Assembly: GCF_013328205.1 (NCBI RefSeq)
Contig: NZ_JABULH010000005.1
Location: 267,756-331,755, forward strand
Reading direction: 5' to 3'
Origin: Sphingomonas hominis
GTDB taxonomy: Bacteria > Pseudomonadota > Alphaproteobacteria > Sphingomonadales > Sphingomonadaceae
DNA length: 64,000 nt
This document shows, in pieces, positions 46,891 to 54,025 of the stretch (positions are counted from its first letter, which is position 1; each line of letters opens with the position of its first letter). The notes beneath the pieces were generated by a model. It saw only the letters and a list, made by a program, of their open reading frames with translations, made no database searches and was not told the origin of the DNA. The translations under genes and the position numbers were made by a program.

Positions 46891-47394
46891 GTGAAAGGAC
46901 GCCAGCGGTACGACGCGAAGATGCTCCTGGCCGTGGTTGGAGCGGCCCTCGTCGCGAGCACGTTGAGCGGCTCGTTGATCGCGGAGTTCGCCGTCGGCCA
47001 GGCAGATGTCCGAACCTACCACGGCGAGCCGCGATCCGCCCTTTCGCGGCACCGGCTGCGGACCGAACCCGGCGACCCTGTTGCCGCCTATGACGCGGTG
47101 CCTCGAACCACTTGGGCCGCACCGTTCCTCAGCACGCCCGACGACCGCCACTATGTCGATGACCACCGCCTGGAAGACGATCTCGCCAGATTAGAGGCGC
47201 AGTGGAAGGCAGAGGATCGCGCCAGAGACAAAGAGGACCGAGCCAGGGAGGCAGAACTCCGTGCGAGCCTGGAAACCGTGACCACCCAGCCATCCACATG
47301 GTCAGACGACCAGGCCGGCGGTTCTGCACGCCCAGCGAACACGCCGCTGGTCGATCCCACTTCCGAGCAAAGCGCGAACGATACTCCTTCCTAG
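46891..47394 (+). CDS. Hypothetical membrane-anchored protein
   Basis: The 167-residue frame from GTG at 46891 has one N-terminal hydrophobic segment (MLLAVVGAALVASTLSGSLI) and a charged helical stretch (DDLARLEAQWKAEDRARDKE) followed by a Ser/Thr/Pro-rich tail. An AGGGG-type site about eight bases upstream supports this start. No family is recognised. Base composition is milder than the flanking core genes. Confidence 0.5.
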   Translation: MKGRQRYDAKMLLAVVGAALVASTLSGSLIAEFAVGQADVRTYHGEPRSALSRHRLRTEPGDPVAAYDAVPRTTWAAPFLSTPDDRHYVDDHRLEDDLARLEAQWKAEDRARDKEDRAREAELRASLETVTTQPSTWSDDQAGGSARPANTPLVDPTSEQSANDTPS

Positions 47395-47529
47395 TCGACC
47401 TCGTTGTGCGCTCAGCGGTCGAACGTGGTGGCGGTACATGCGGGTTCGTGAGGCAGCAGCAGGGCGGGCGCGGAGCCAAGCGCGGAATGCCGCGTTTGAC
47501 TGACCCAACCTATGTAAGGAGTAACATCT

Positions 47530-47982
47530 GTGGCCGACACCGATCACGATATCCGCACGCTCAACAGCCTGATCGCCACGACGATCGACAGCGTCAACGG
47601 CTACAACGAGTCGGCGAAAGAGGCCGAAAATCCTCGCTTTGCACAGATGTTCACGTCGCGCGCCAACGAGCGGCAAGAGGTCGCGCGCATGCTGCAGGCA
47701 GAGGTGACGCGCCTCGGCGGCAATCCCGAGGACGACGGCACCGTGCTGGCCGGTGCTCACCGCGTGTTCCTGGATTTGAAGGCCGCCGTGACCGGTCGCG
47801 ATGACAAAGCGATCATCAACGAAGTCGAGCGCGGCGAGGATCATATCAAGGCGAAGTTCGAAGATGCGTTGCAGGACAACGAGCTGTCGCCGAACGTCAA
47901 GCATGCGGTCAACCAAGCGTGGACGTCGGTAAAGACCGGCCACGATCAGATGCGCGATCTGAAGCATTCGATGGAAGGCTGA
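47530..47982 (+). CDS. PA2169-family four-helix-bundle protein (DUF2383)
   Basis: The 150-residue protein starts at GTG after a clear GGAG site. It is helical, with the family signs NSLIATTIDSVNGYNESAKE, MFTSRANERQEVARMLQAEV and the RGEDHIKAKFEDAL region. Ferritin-like four-helix bundles of this family have no known catalytic role and often appear in stress-related contexts. A strong hairpin follows its stop codon. Confidence 0.9.
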   Translation: MADTDHDIRTLNSLIATTIDSVNGYNESAKEAENPRFAQMFTSRANERQEVARMLQAEVTRLGGNPEDDGTVLAGAHRVFLDLKAAVTGRDDKAIINEVERGEDHIKAKFEDALQDNELSPNVKHAVNQAWTSVKTGHDQMRDLKHSMEG

Positions 47983-48024
47983 GAACGCCAGCCGACGTGG
48001 TTGTAAATCACCGTCGGTTACAAA

Positions 48025-48069
48025 AGGAGGTAGGACGGCCCCGCTAGGGGAAGAGCCATCCTACCTCCT
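48025..48069 (+). terminator. Strong hairpin containing a perfect Shine-Dalgarno arm
   Basis: AGGAGGTAGGA (48025-48035) pairs exactly with TCCTACCTCCT (48059-48069). The left arm reads AAAAGGAGGT, which is complementary to the 3' end of 16S rRNA; no start codon follows at useful distance. It is 43 bp after the DUF2383 stop codon and is probably its terminator, although no T-run follows. Confidence 0.6.
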
Positions 48070-48234
48070 CTACGCGCGGCCATGTTACGCAAGCCGCGAG
48101 GGATCTCTATTCAACGTACATTTACCCTGGCGTGTACGGCTTGATGCGGAACGTTCAGGAAGCGCCTGACGCTACGCGAGCGCAGGACTCTCTTTCCGCC
48201 ACTACCCGACATTCGGCGGCTGACTACTTTGTAG
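48070..48234. other. Lower-GC intergenic spacer
   Basis: This spacer between the DUF2383 gene and the convergent ATP-grasp gene has no supported gene. It is AT-richer than neighbours (for example TATTCAACGTACATTTACCC near 48111). A short frame starting at 48132 is considered chance. Confidence 0.45.
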
Positions 48235-49332
48235 CTAGGCCGCTACCGGCGAACGAAGTCTCCAGGTGGCGGCAAGCATGGCTTGCAGCAAATCGACGTA
48301 GCTCCAACCATCAGCGCGAGCGCTGATCGCCGACAAGCAATCCTGATTTTCTCGGCCCGGGCGGCCCGGCCCGGTCATATTCGGCTTCATGTTGAGGTCG
48401 AACAGCTTGAACGTGCCATGACGATCGGCACGGCAGTCAATCCGGATGGCAGTGCGCGCGTCGACCAGCGCTGCTGCCGCGACACAAGCGTCGATCATCG
48501 CCGCTACCTTTGGATCGTGGAGGCGGTCGGCATCGATCGCGGCGCTGTTGGCGGTGACCGGTACGTCGCCGTTGTAAGGAGCCACACCGCCGCGCTGATC
48601 GAACCGATAGACCGGTCGCAAGGCCCAGTGCGTCGGCGCTCGTGACCCGTCAGGCCGCGGGGAAGCGGGAGGCATGATCGTGATCGTCATCTCGTCGCCG
48701 CCCAGAAACTCTTCCACCATCAGGATGTCGCCGAACCTGGCAGCCTCGATCAGTGCGGCGGCGGCCCAACGCAAGGCGTCGAGGTTCTCGACCAGGGTGA
48801 CGCCCTGGCTGCCGCGTCCGCGCACCGGTTTCACGATCATCGGGAAAGACATGCCGTTGTCTGACAAGGCTCGCTCGACGTTGTCCAAGGCGCAGACTTC
48901 ATCCCTCGCCGCGCCCGACAACAGGAACGACCGAGCAACGGGCAGACCAGCGTTGGCCAGGAGCTGGTTGGTTTCGAACTTGTCGTCGTACGCCTGCATG
49001 GCGGCAGGAAGCTGCCCCACGATGTCATAGTCGCCAAGTACCTGCTCGAGCGGGTGCCCCTCGAACAACACGGTGTTCGCCCACAACACGGTTGCACCAC
49101 CAGCCCCCGCGCGTCGAATACCGTCCGCGGTGTCCGGAAACACCCAGTCGAGGGCAATGTCGGGCGCCGGCGACGAAGAAGGCGTGACAACGTCGACACC
49201 GGCCGTCTGCAACGCGAACGCAATGTCAGCCCCGCCGTCAGAATATCCGCCCGGCTTCGCGTCCTTCCGCAACCCGTTGATCAGCGGCGGCGGCAGGGCT
49301 TGGTAGAGAATGGCGACCGACGCTGATTTCAT
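48235..49332 (-). CDS. Orphan ATP-grasp enzyme (D-Ala-D-Ala ligase-like)
   Basis: The 365-residue soluble protein has ATP-grasp features. These are MIVKPVRGRGSQGVTLVENL (nucleotide lysine and glycine loop), DILMVEEFLGGDEMTITIMP, and the metal-binding end FDLNMKPNMTGPGRPGRENQ. It joins a carboxylate to an amine through an acylphosphate. The substrates are unknown, and it is not a standard Ddl. It stands alone between core genes on both sides, and no adenylation, peptide or transport partner is adjacent. Confidence 0.8.
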   Translation of the reverse strand: MKSASVAILYQALPPPLINGLRKDAKPGGYSDGGADIAFALQTAGVDVVTPSSSPAPDIALDWVFPDTADGIRRAGAGGATVLWANTVLFEGHPLEQVLGDYDIVGQLPAAMQAYDDKFETNQLLANAGLPVARSFLLSGAARDEVCALDNVERALSDNGMSFPMIVKPVRGRGSQGVTLVENLDALRWAAAALIEAARFGDILMVEEFLGGDEMTITIMPPASPRPDGSRAPTHWALRPVYRFDQRGGVAPYNGDVPVTANSAAIDADRLHDPKVAAMIDACVAAAALVDARTAIRIDCRADRHGTFKLFDLNMKPNMTGPGRPGRENQDCLSAISARADGWSYVDLLQAMLAATWRLRSPVAA

Positions 49333-49595
49333 CAGAAAACTCCTCTGCGGCGCGCATTAGCGTGCGCCGGCAGGTCGGAGCAAACGGCCGCTTTCCACCG
49401 CAAAGCGGGCATTGGCGCACCCCATCCCGCGGCCACAATTGCCTTTTCCGCTTCAACGCGGCTATACGCCTGCCATTCGCAAGGACCCGGTGAAATCCCG
49501 GGTGGCTATTCCGGCCGCCGACCCGCCGGACAACAACACGCACCATTCCTTTGACACGCCGATGCGGCGTGCCGTGCCCTGTTGTGGATTTTTCA
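49333..49595. promoter_or_regulatory. Divergent upstream region of ATP-grasp and SulP genes
   Basis: The 263 bp separate two divergent genes, so both promoters should be here. A short hairpin ACCCGG-TGAAATC-CCGGGT lies at 49485-49503 and is followed by GC-rich DNA up to the second transporter. An open frame reading CPLCGGKRPFAPTCRR in the left part is a shadow frame. Confidence 0.45.
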
Positions 49596-51089
49596 ATGAC
49601 GTTCACCTTTTCCGCCTACAGGCGCCAGAGGTTCACTGACGCCGCCGCCGCCCGCCGCGACCTGCTCGCAGGGATCGTCGTCGCGCTGGCGCTGATCCCG
49701 GAAGCGATCGGATTCTCGATCATCGCGGGCGTCGATCCGCGCGTCGGCCTCTACGCCTCGGTCGCGATCGCGATCACCGTGTCGCTGATCGGCGGCCGCC
49801 CCGGCATGATCTCGGCCGCCACCGCGGCGGTCGCGGTGCTGGTCGGTCCGCTGGTGCGCGACCACGGCGTCGAATATCTCTTCGCCGCGACGATCCTGAT
49901 GGGAGTGATCCAGATCGTCGCCGGCGCGCTTCGGCTCGACCTCGTGATGCAGTTCGTGTCGCGCTCGGTCATCACCGGTTTCGTCAACGCGCTCGCGATC
50001 CTGATCTTCATGGCGCAACTGCCGCAGCTCGTCGGCGTCGGGTGGCAGACTTACGCCATGGTCGCGGGCGGCCTCGCGATCATCTACGGCTTTCCGCGGA
50101 TCACGCGCGCGATCCCCTCGCCGCTCGTCGCCATCCTCGTGCTCAGCGCGCTCGCGATCGGGCTCGGCGTGCCGGTCAACACCGTCGGCGACATGGGGCG
50201 CCTGCCCGAAGGGCTGCCGTCGTTCGCTTGGCCGCAGGTGCCGCTCAGCCTCGACAGCTTACGGATCATCCTGCCTTATTCGCTGACGATGGCCGCGGTT
50301 GGGCTGCTCGAATCGCTGCTGACCGCTAGAATCGTCGACGACATGACCGATACCGACAGCGACAAGCGCGTCGAATGCGCCGGCCAAGGCGGCGCCAACA
50401 TCGTCGCCGCGCTGGTCGGCGGCATGGGCGGCTGCGCGATGATCGGCCAGTCGGTGATCAACGTTACTTCGGGCGGGCGCGGGCGGCTGTCGACCTTCGT
50501 CGCGGGCGCATTCCTGCTGTTCCTGCTCGCGGTGCTCGGCCCCTGGGTCGGGCGCGTGCCGATGCCGGCGCTGGTGGCGATTATGATCATGGTGTCGATC
50601 GGCACCTTCAGCTGGAATTCGATCGCGAACCTGCGCCGCCATCCGCCGACCTCCTCGGCGGTGATGCTGGTCACGGTCGCGGTGGTCGTCGCCACGCGCG
50701 ACCTGTCGCTCGGCGTGCTCGCGGGCGTGCTGCTGTCGGGCATCTTCTTCTCGGCCAAGGTGCAGCGGATGTTCGCGGTTCACCGTGAGGCGTCCGCCGA
50801 CGACGTGAGCGCGACCTACCGCGTCTCGGGCGAGATCTTCTTCGCCTCGGTCGACCGCTTCACCCGTGCTTTCGCAGGCGAGCGTGCCGCCACCGTGCTG
50901 ATCGACGTCACCGCCGCGCATTTCTGGGACATTTCCGGCGTCGGCGCGCTCGACAAGATCGTCGTGCGGCTGCGCCAAGGGGGCAGCGACGTCGAGGTCG
51001 TCGGCTACGACCGCGCCAGCGCCGATTTGGTCGACCGCTTCGCGCTCCACGACAAGACCGGCGTCGAACTCGGCCTCGCGCCGCACTGA
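49596..51089 (+). CDS. SulP-family anion transporter with STAS domain (second copy)
   Basis: The 497-residue protein has the SulP core (LLAGIVVALALIPEAIGFSI, FVSRSVITGFVNALAILIF, MGGCAMIGQSVINVTSGGRG) and a C-terminal STAS domain starting near residue 390 (TVLIDVTAAHFWDISGVGAL). It is distant in sequence from the SulP at 13121. The substrate could be bicarbonate or sulfate. The start is ATG 49596; an earlier in-frame ATG gives a cysteine-bearing extension not expected in the family. Confidence 0.93.
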   Translation: MTFTFSAYRRQRFTDAAAARRDLLAGIVVALALIPEAIGFSIIAGVDPRVGLYASVAIAITVSLIGGRPGMISAATAAVAVLVGPLVRDHGVEYLFAATILMGVIQIVAGALRLDLVMQFVSRSVITGFVNALAILIFMAQLPQLVGVGWQTYAMVAGGLAIIYGFPRITRAIPSPLVAILVLSALAIGLGVPVNTVGDMGRLPEGLPSFAWPQVPLSLDSLRIILPYSLTMAAVGLLESLLTARIVDDMTDTDSDKRVECAGQGGANIVAALVGGMGGCAMIGQSVINVTSGGRGRLSTFVAGAFLLFLLAVLGPWVGRVPMPALVAIMIMVSIGTFSWNSIANLRRHPPTSSAVMLVTVAVVVATRDLSLGVLAGVLLSGIFFSAKVQRMFAVHREASADDVSATYRVSGEIFFASVDRFTRAFAGERAATVLIDVTAAHFWDISGVGALDKIVVRLRQGGSDVEVVGYDRASADLVDRFALHDKTGVELGLAPH

Positions 51090-51102
51090 GCAGGCGTACC
51101 TC

Positions 51103-51186
51103 CGTCATCCCGGCCGTAGGCTGGAATCCTGCTTCTTCTCACCCGCGAACAGCGAAGTGGAACCCCGGAGCAGGTCCGGGGTGACG
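51103..51186. repeat. CGTCA...TGACG palindromic repeat, copy 4 (full)
   Basis: The 84 bp element starts CGTCATCCCGGCCGTAGGCT and ends CCCCGGAGCAGGTCCGGGGT-GACG. It begins 13 bp after the SulP stop codon. Its right arm is close to that of copy 3. Confidence 0.8.
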
Positions 51187-51288
51187 AGGTGAGCGGTCCA
51201 ACCGCGCTGTCCTACCCGCGCGCGATCGGCCATAGCCGCCGCGTGTCCGCTCCTTCGCTCCCACTCCCGCGCAACCCCACCCGACAGG

Positions 51289-51342
51289 CGAAGTGGAGGC
51301 GTGCCGCAAAAACGCGTTTGAACCTCCACTTCCTCCACTTCG
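51289..51342. repeat. Inverted AAGTGGAGG repeat upstream of the EamA gene
   Basis: CGAAGTGGAGG (51289-51299) faces AACCTCCACTTCCTCCACTT-CG (51321-51342). The right arm is the exact reverse complement of the 3817-3838 repeat. The pair can form an 11 bp hairpin in the leader of the EamA gene, 20 bp before its start codon. Confidence 0.75.
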
Positions 51343-51361
51343 TCCCATATCGGGACATGGC

Positions 51362-52261
51362 ATGAGCGGGCGCCACCTCTCGCCCGCGCTCGCCTTCGCG
51401 GTTGCCGCGGCCGGGATCGGGCTGTTCTCGATCATGGACGCGTTCATGAAGTCGCTGGTGCTGGGCTTGGGCGTCTACAATGCGATGGTCTGGCGCACCG
51501 GTCTGTCGACGCTGTTCGGCGGGGCTGCGTGGATCGCGGCCGGCCGACCACGCCCGACCGCGCGCGCGCTCCGCCTTCACGGACTTCGCGGCGGGATCAC
51601 TGCGGTCATGGCGTTGCTGTTCTTCTGGGGGCTGGCGCGCGTGCCGATGGCACAGGCGATCTCGCTCGCCTACATCGCCCCGCTGCTCGCGCTGCTGCTC
51701 GGCGCATTGTTCTTGAAGGAGCGTGTGGGCCGCCGCGTTGTCATCGCCTCGTTCGTCGCGATCCTCGGTGTCGGCGTGATCCTCGCCGGACAGCGAAGCG
51801 CCGCGATAGGGCCGGGCGCGTTCGAGGGCGCGGTCGCGATCCTCGCCTCGGCCGTGCTCTACGCGGTCAACTTGGTCGTCGCGCGCCTGCAAAGCCAAGC
51901 TGCCCGCCCAGCCGAGATCGCCTTCCTCCAATCCGCGATCGTCACCGCGATCCTCGCCTGCGCCGCGCCGTGGCTCGCGCATCTGCCGCCCGCCGCCGAA
52001 TGGTGGAAGATCGCGATCGCCGCCGCGCTCGGTACCTCGTCCTTGTTCCTGCTCGCATGGGCCTATGCGCACGGCGAGACGGGCTATCTCGCCACCACCG
52101 AATATACCTCGTTCGTCTATGCCGCCGCACTCGGCTGGCTCGTCTTCGGCGAGCGGGTGCAGCCGACCACGCTCGCCGGTGCCGCGATCATCGTGGGGGC
52201 GTGCCTCTACGCCGCGCGCCGTCGCGATATTGCACAATCCGCGGTAGAGCAGGCGGCATGA
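51362..52261 (+). CDS. EamA/DMT-family transporter
   Basis: The 299-residue membrane protein has ten hydrophobic helices in two EamA halves: AFAVAAAGIGLFSIMDAFMK and GITAVMALLFFWGLARVPMA, then FEGAVAILASAVLYAVNLVV and SFVYAAALGWLVFGERVQPT. The family exports drugs, amino acids or metabolites. The ATG at 51362 is selected; an earlier ATG (51293) lies inside the repeat. It overlaps the GNAT gene (ATGA). Confidence 0.92.
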   Translation: MSGRHLSPALAFAVAAAGIGLFSIMDAFMKSLVLGLGVYNAMVWRTGLSTLFGGAAWIAAGRPRPTARALRLHGLRGGITAVMALLFFWGLARVPMAQAISLAYIAPLLALLLGALFLKERVGRRVVIASFVAILGVGVILAGQRSAAIGPGAFEGAVAILASAVLYAVNLVVARLQSQAARPAEIAFLQSAIVTAILACAAPWLAHLPPAAEWWKIAIAAALGTSSLFLLAWAYAHGETGYLATTEYTSFVYAAALGWLVFGERVQPTTLAGAAIIVGACLYAARRRDIAQSAVEQAA

Positions 52262-52737
52262 CCGACATCCGACCCGCCACCCACGCCGACGTCGCGACGA
52301 TCCTGCGCTTCATCCGCGAACTCGCCGCCTATGAACGCGAACCCGATGCGGTCGAGGCGACCGAGGCGAGCCTCGCGCTCGCGCTGTTCGGCGAACATCC
52401 CGCTGCCGAGGCGGTGATCGCCCAGGAGGCTGGCGAAGCGATCGGCTTCGCGCTGTTCTTCCACAATTTCTCGACCTGGACCGGGCGCCGCGGGCTCTAT
52501 CTCGAGGATCTGTACGTCACGCCGGACGCGCGCGGGCAGGGGGCGGGGCGTGCCTTGCTCGCCCATCTCGCGCGCCTCGCGCTCGACCGTGGCTGCGGAC
52601 GGTTCGAATGGTCGGTGCTCGACTGGAACACGCCGGCGATCGACTTCTATCGCAAGATCGGGGCGGTGCCGATGGAGGAATGGACGATCCAGCGCGTGAC
52701 CGGCGACGCGCTCGTCACGCTGGCGGGTCTCGGCTGA
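52258..52737 (+). CDS. GNAT-family N-acetyltransferase
   Basis: The 159-residue protein has a full GNAT fold: RPATHADVATILRFIRELAA at the start, YLEDLYVTPDARGQGAGRAL (acetyl-CoA loop) and VLDWNTPAIDFYRKIGAVPM near the end. The last motif matches diamine and small-amine acetyltransferase types. The substrate is not determined. Overlaps: ATGA with the upstream transporter and TGATG with the SugE gene. Confidence 0.92.
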   Translation: MTDIRPATHADVATILRFIRELAAYEREPDAVEATEASLALALFGEHPAAEAVIAQEAGEAIGFALFFHNFSTWTGRRGLYLEDLYVTPDARGQGAGRALLAHLARLALDRGCGRFEWSVLDWNTPAIDFYRKIGAVPMEEWTIQRVTGDALVTLAGLG

Positions 52738-53063
52738 TGGCGTGGGTGCTGCTGATCGTCGGTGGCTTGTTCGAGATCGGCTTCACCACCTGCCTGCGCC
52801 ACGTCGACAACTTCCGCAACATACCCTGGACGCTCGGCTTCCTCGTCAGCGTCGGATGCTCGATGACCTTGCTCGAAGTCGCCTCGCGCAGCATCGCGAT
52901 GGGAACCGCCTATGCGGTATGGGGCGGGATTGGTGCGCTCGGCACCGTGATCGTCGGCATCATCTGGTTCGGCGAACCCGCCAGCCTGCCGCGATTGCTG
53001 CTGATCCTGGGCGTTGTCGCCTGCATCGCCGGGCTGAAACTGACGGCCGGGGCAGGTGCGTGA
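52737..53063 (+). CDS. SMR-family small multidrug/guanidinium exporter (SugE-like)
   Basis: The 108-residue protein has four helices and starts MAWVLLIVGGLFEIGFTTCL, with the membrane glutamate of SMR proteins (Glu13). GTAYAVWGGIGALGTVIVG is the family central motif. SugE/Gdx members export guanidinium and quaternary ammonium compounds. It lies in an operon with another exporter and an acetyltransferase. Confidence 0.93.
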   Translation: MAWVLLIVGGLFEIGFTTCLRHVDNFRNIPWTLGFLVSVGCSMTLLEVASRSIAMGTAYAVWGGIGALGTVIVGIIWFGEPASLPRLLLILGVVACIAGLKLTAGAGA

Positions 53064-53407
53064 GCGGAGAAGCAACGCTTGCCTGGGTCGCCGAGGCGCT
53101 GGCGCCGCACGGCCACGTCTCGCATCGCCGCATGATGGGCGGGTGGACGCTCTACCTCGACGCGGTGATCTTCGCCTTGATCGACCGAGACGGAGGGCTG
53201 TGGTTCAAGAGCGATGCGGTCAGCGACCCCGCTTGGGACGCAGCAGGCTGTGAGCGCTTCGGCTACGACCAGGACGGCAAATCAGCGACGATGAACGATC
53301 GCCGCGCCCCCGACGCCACATACGACGACGCCGAGGAGCTCGCCAGATGCGCGCTCCTCGGCGTCGACGCCGGTCTGCGCGGCGCCCGAAAGCAACCGCG
53401 CCGATGA
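53060..53407 (+). CDS. TfoX N-terminal domain protein
   Basis: The 115-residue protein starts at GTG overlapping the sugE stop as GTGA. It has the TfoX/Sxy N-terminal signature SHRRMMGGWTLYLDAVIFALI and KSDAVSDPAWDAAG. The C-terminal TfoX half is absent. It may be a regulator or a small accessory protein; competence control is not implied. It converges with ppa. Confidence 0.88.
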   Translation: MSGEATLAWVAEALAPHGHVSHRRMMGGWTLYLDAVIFALIDRDGGLWFKSDAVSDPAWDAAGCERFGYDQDGKSATMNDRRAPDATYDDAEELARCALLGVDAGLRGARKQPRR

Positions 53408-53411
53408 TTAC

Positions 53412-53990
53412 TCAGTCGCGACCCGGAACGTCGTGGTCGTGCGGCTCTTCGCCCTGCGCCTTGGCCGCGTCGTAACGCTCGATCGCTTCCAGCGTGATCC
53501 GACGTGCCTCGTCGCGGTCACCCCAGGTGCCGACGCGCACCCACTTCTTCTTTTCCAGGTCCTTGTAGTGGGTGAAGAAGTGCTCGATCTGCTCGAACAC
53601 GATCTCGGGCAGATCCTCGCGACCGTCGACTTTGGTGTAGTACGGGAAGGTCGAATCGACCGGCACGCACACCAGCTTCTCGTCGCCGCCGGCCTCGTCT
53701 TCCAGATTGAGCACCGCGATCGGGCGCGCACGCACGACGCAGCCCGGGATGAACGGCGAGCGCGCGACAACCAATGCGTCGAGCGGATCGCCGTCGGGCG
53801 ACAGCGTGTGCGGCACGAAACCGTAGTTGGCCGGGTAGCGCATCGGCGTGTGCAGGATGCGATCGACGAACAGCGCGCCCGACGCCTTGTCGAACTCGTA
53901 CTTCACCGGCTCGCCGCCGGTCGGCACCTCGATGATGACATTCAGGTCGTCGGGCGGGCTCTTGCCGACCGGGATAAGATCAATACGCAT
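53412..53990 (-). CDS. ppa: Inorganic pyrophosphatase
   Basis: The 192-residue family I enzyme hydrolyses pyrophosphate, driving biosynthesis. Metal-binding motifs are EFDKASGALFVDRILHTPMR with YGFVPHTLSPDGDPLDALVV, and the later FPYYTKVDGREDLP with the basic KKKWVRVGTWGD. It is convergent with the TfoX gene, four bases apart, and upstream of the M61 gene on the same strand. Confidence 0.97.
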   Translation of the reverse strand: MRIDLIPVGKSPPDDLNVIIEVPTGGEPVKYEFDKASGALFVDRILHTPMRYPANYGFVPHTLSPDGDPLDALVVARSPFIPGCVVRARPIAVLNLEDEAGGDEKLVCVPVDSTFPYYTKVDGREDLPEIVFEQIEHFFTHYKDLEKKKWVRVGTWGDRDEARRITLEAIERYDAAKAQGEEPHDHDVPGRD

Positions 53991-54025
53991 CGAATTCCCT
54001 TGTTACTTGGATCACGCCCCGTGGC

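Noticed and set aside
47530-47982. DUF2383 protein considered as a ferritin-type iron store
   Set aside because: The di-iron ligand pattern of ferritins is not visible; only the four-helix fold is shared.
49238-49606. Minus-strand frame with CPLCGGKRPFAPTC resembling a zinc knuckle
   Set aside because: It overlaps the ATP-grasp gene start and its promoter; translated intergenic DNA of this kind gives spurious proteins.
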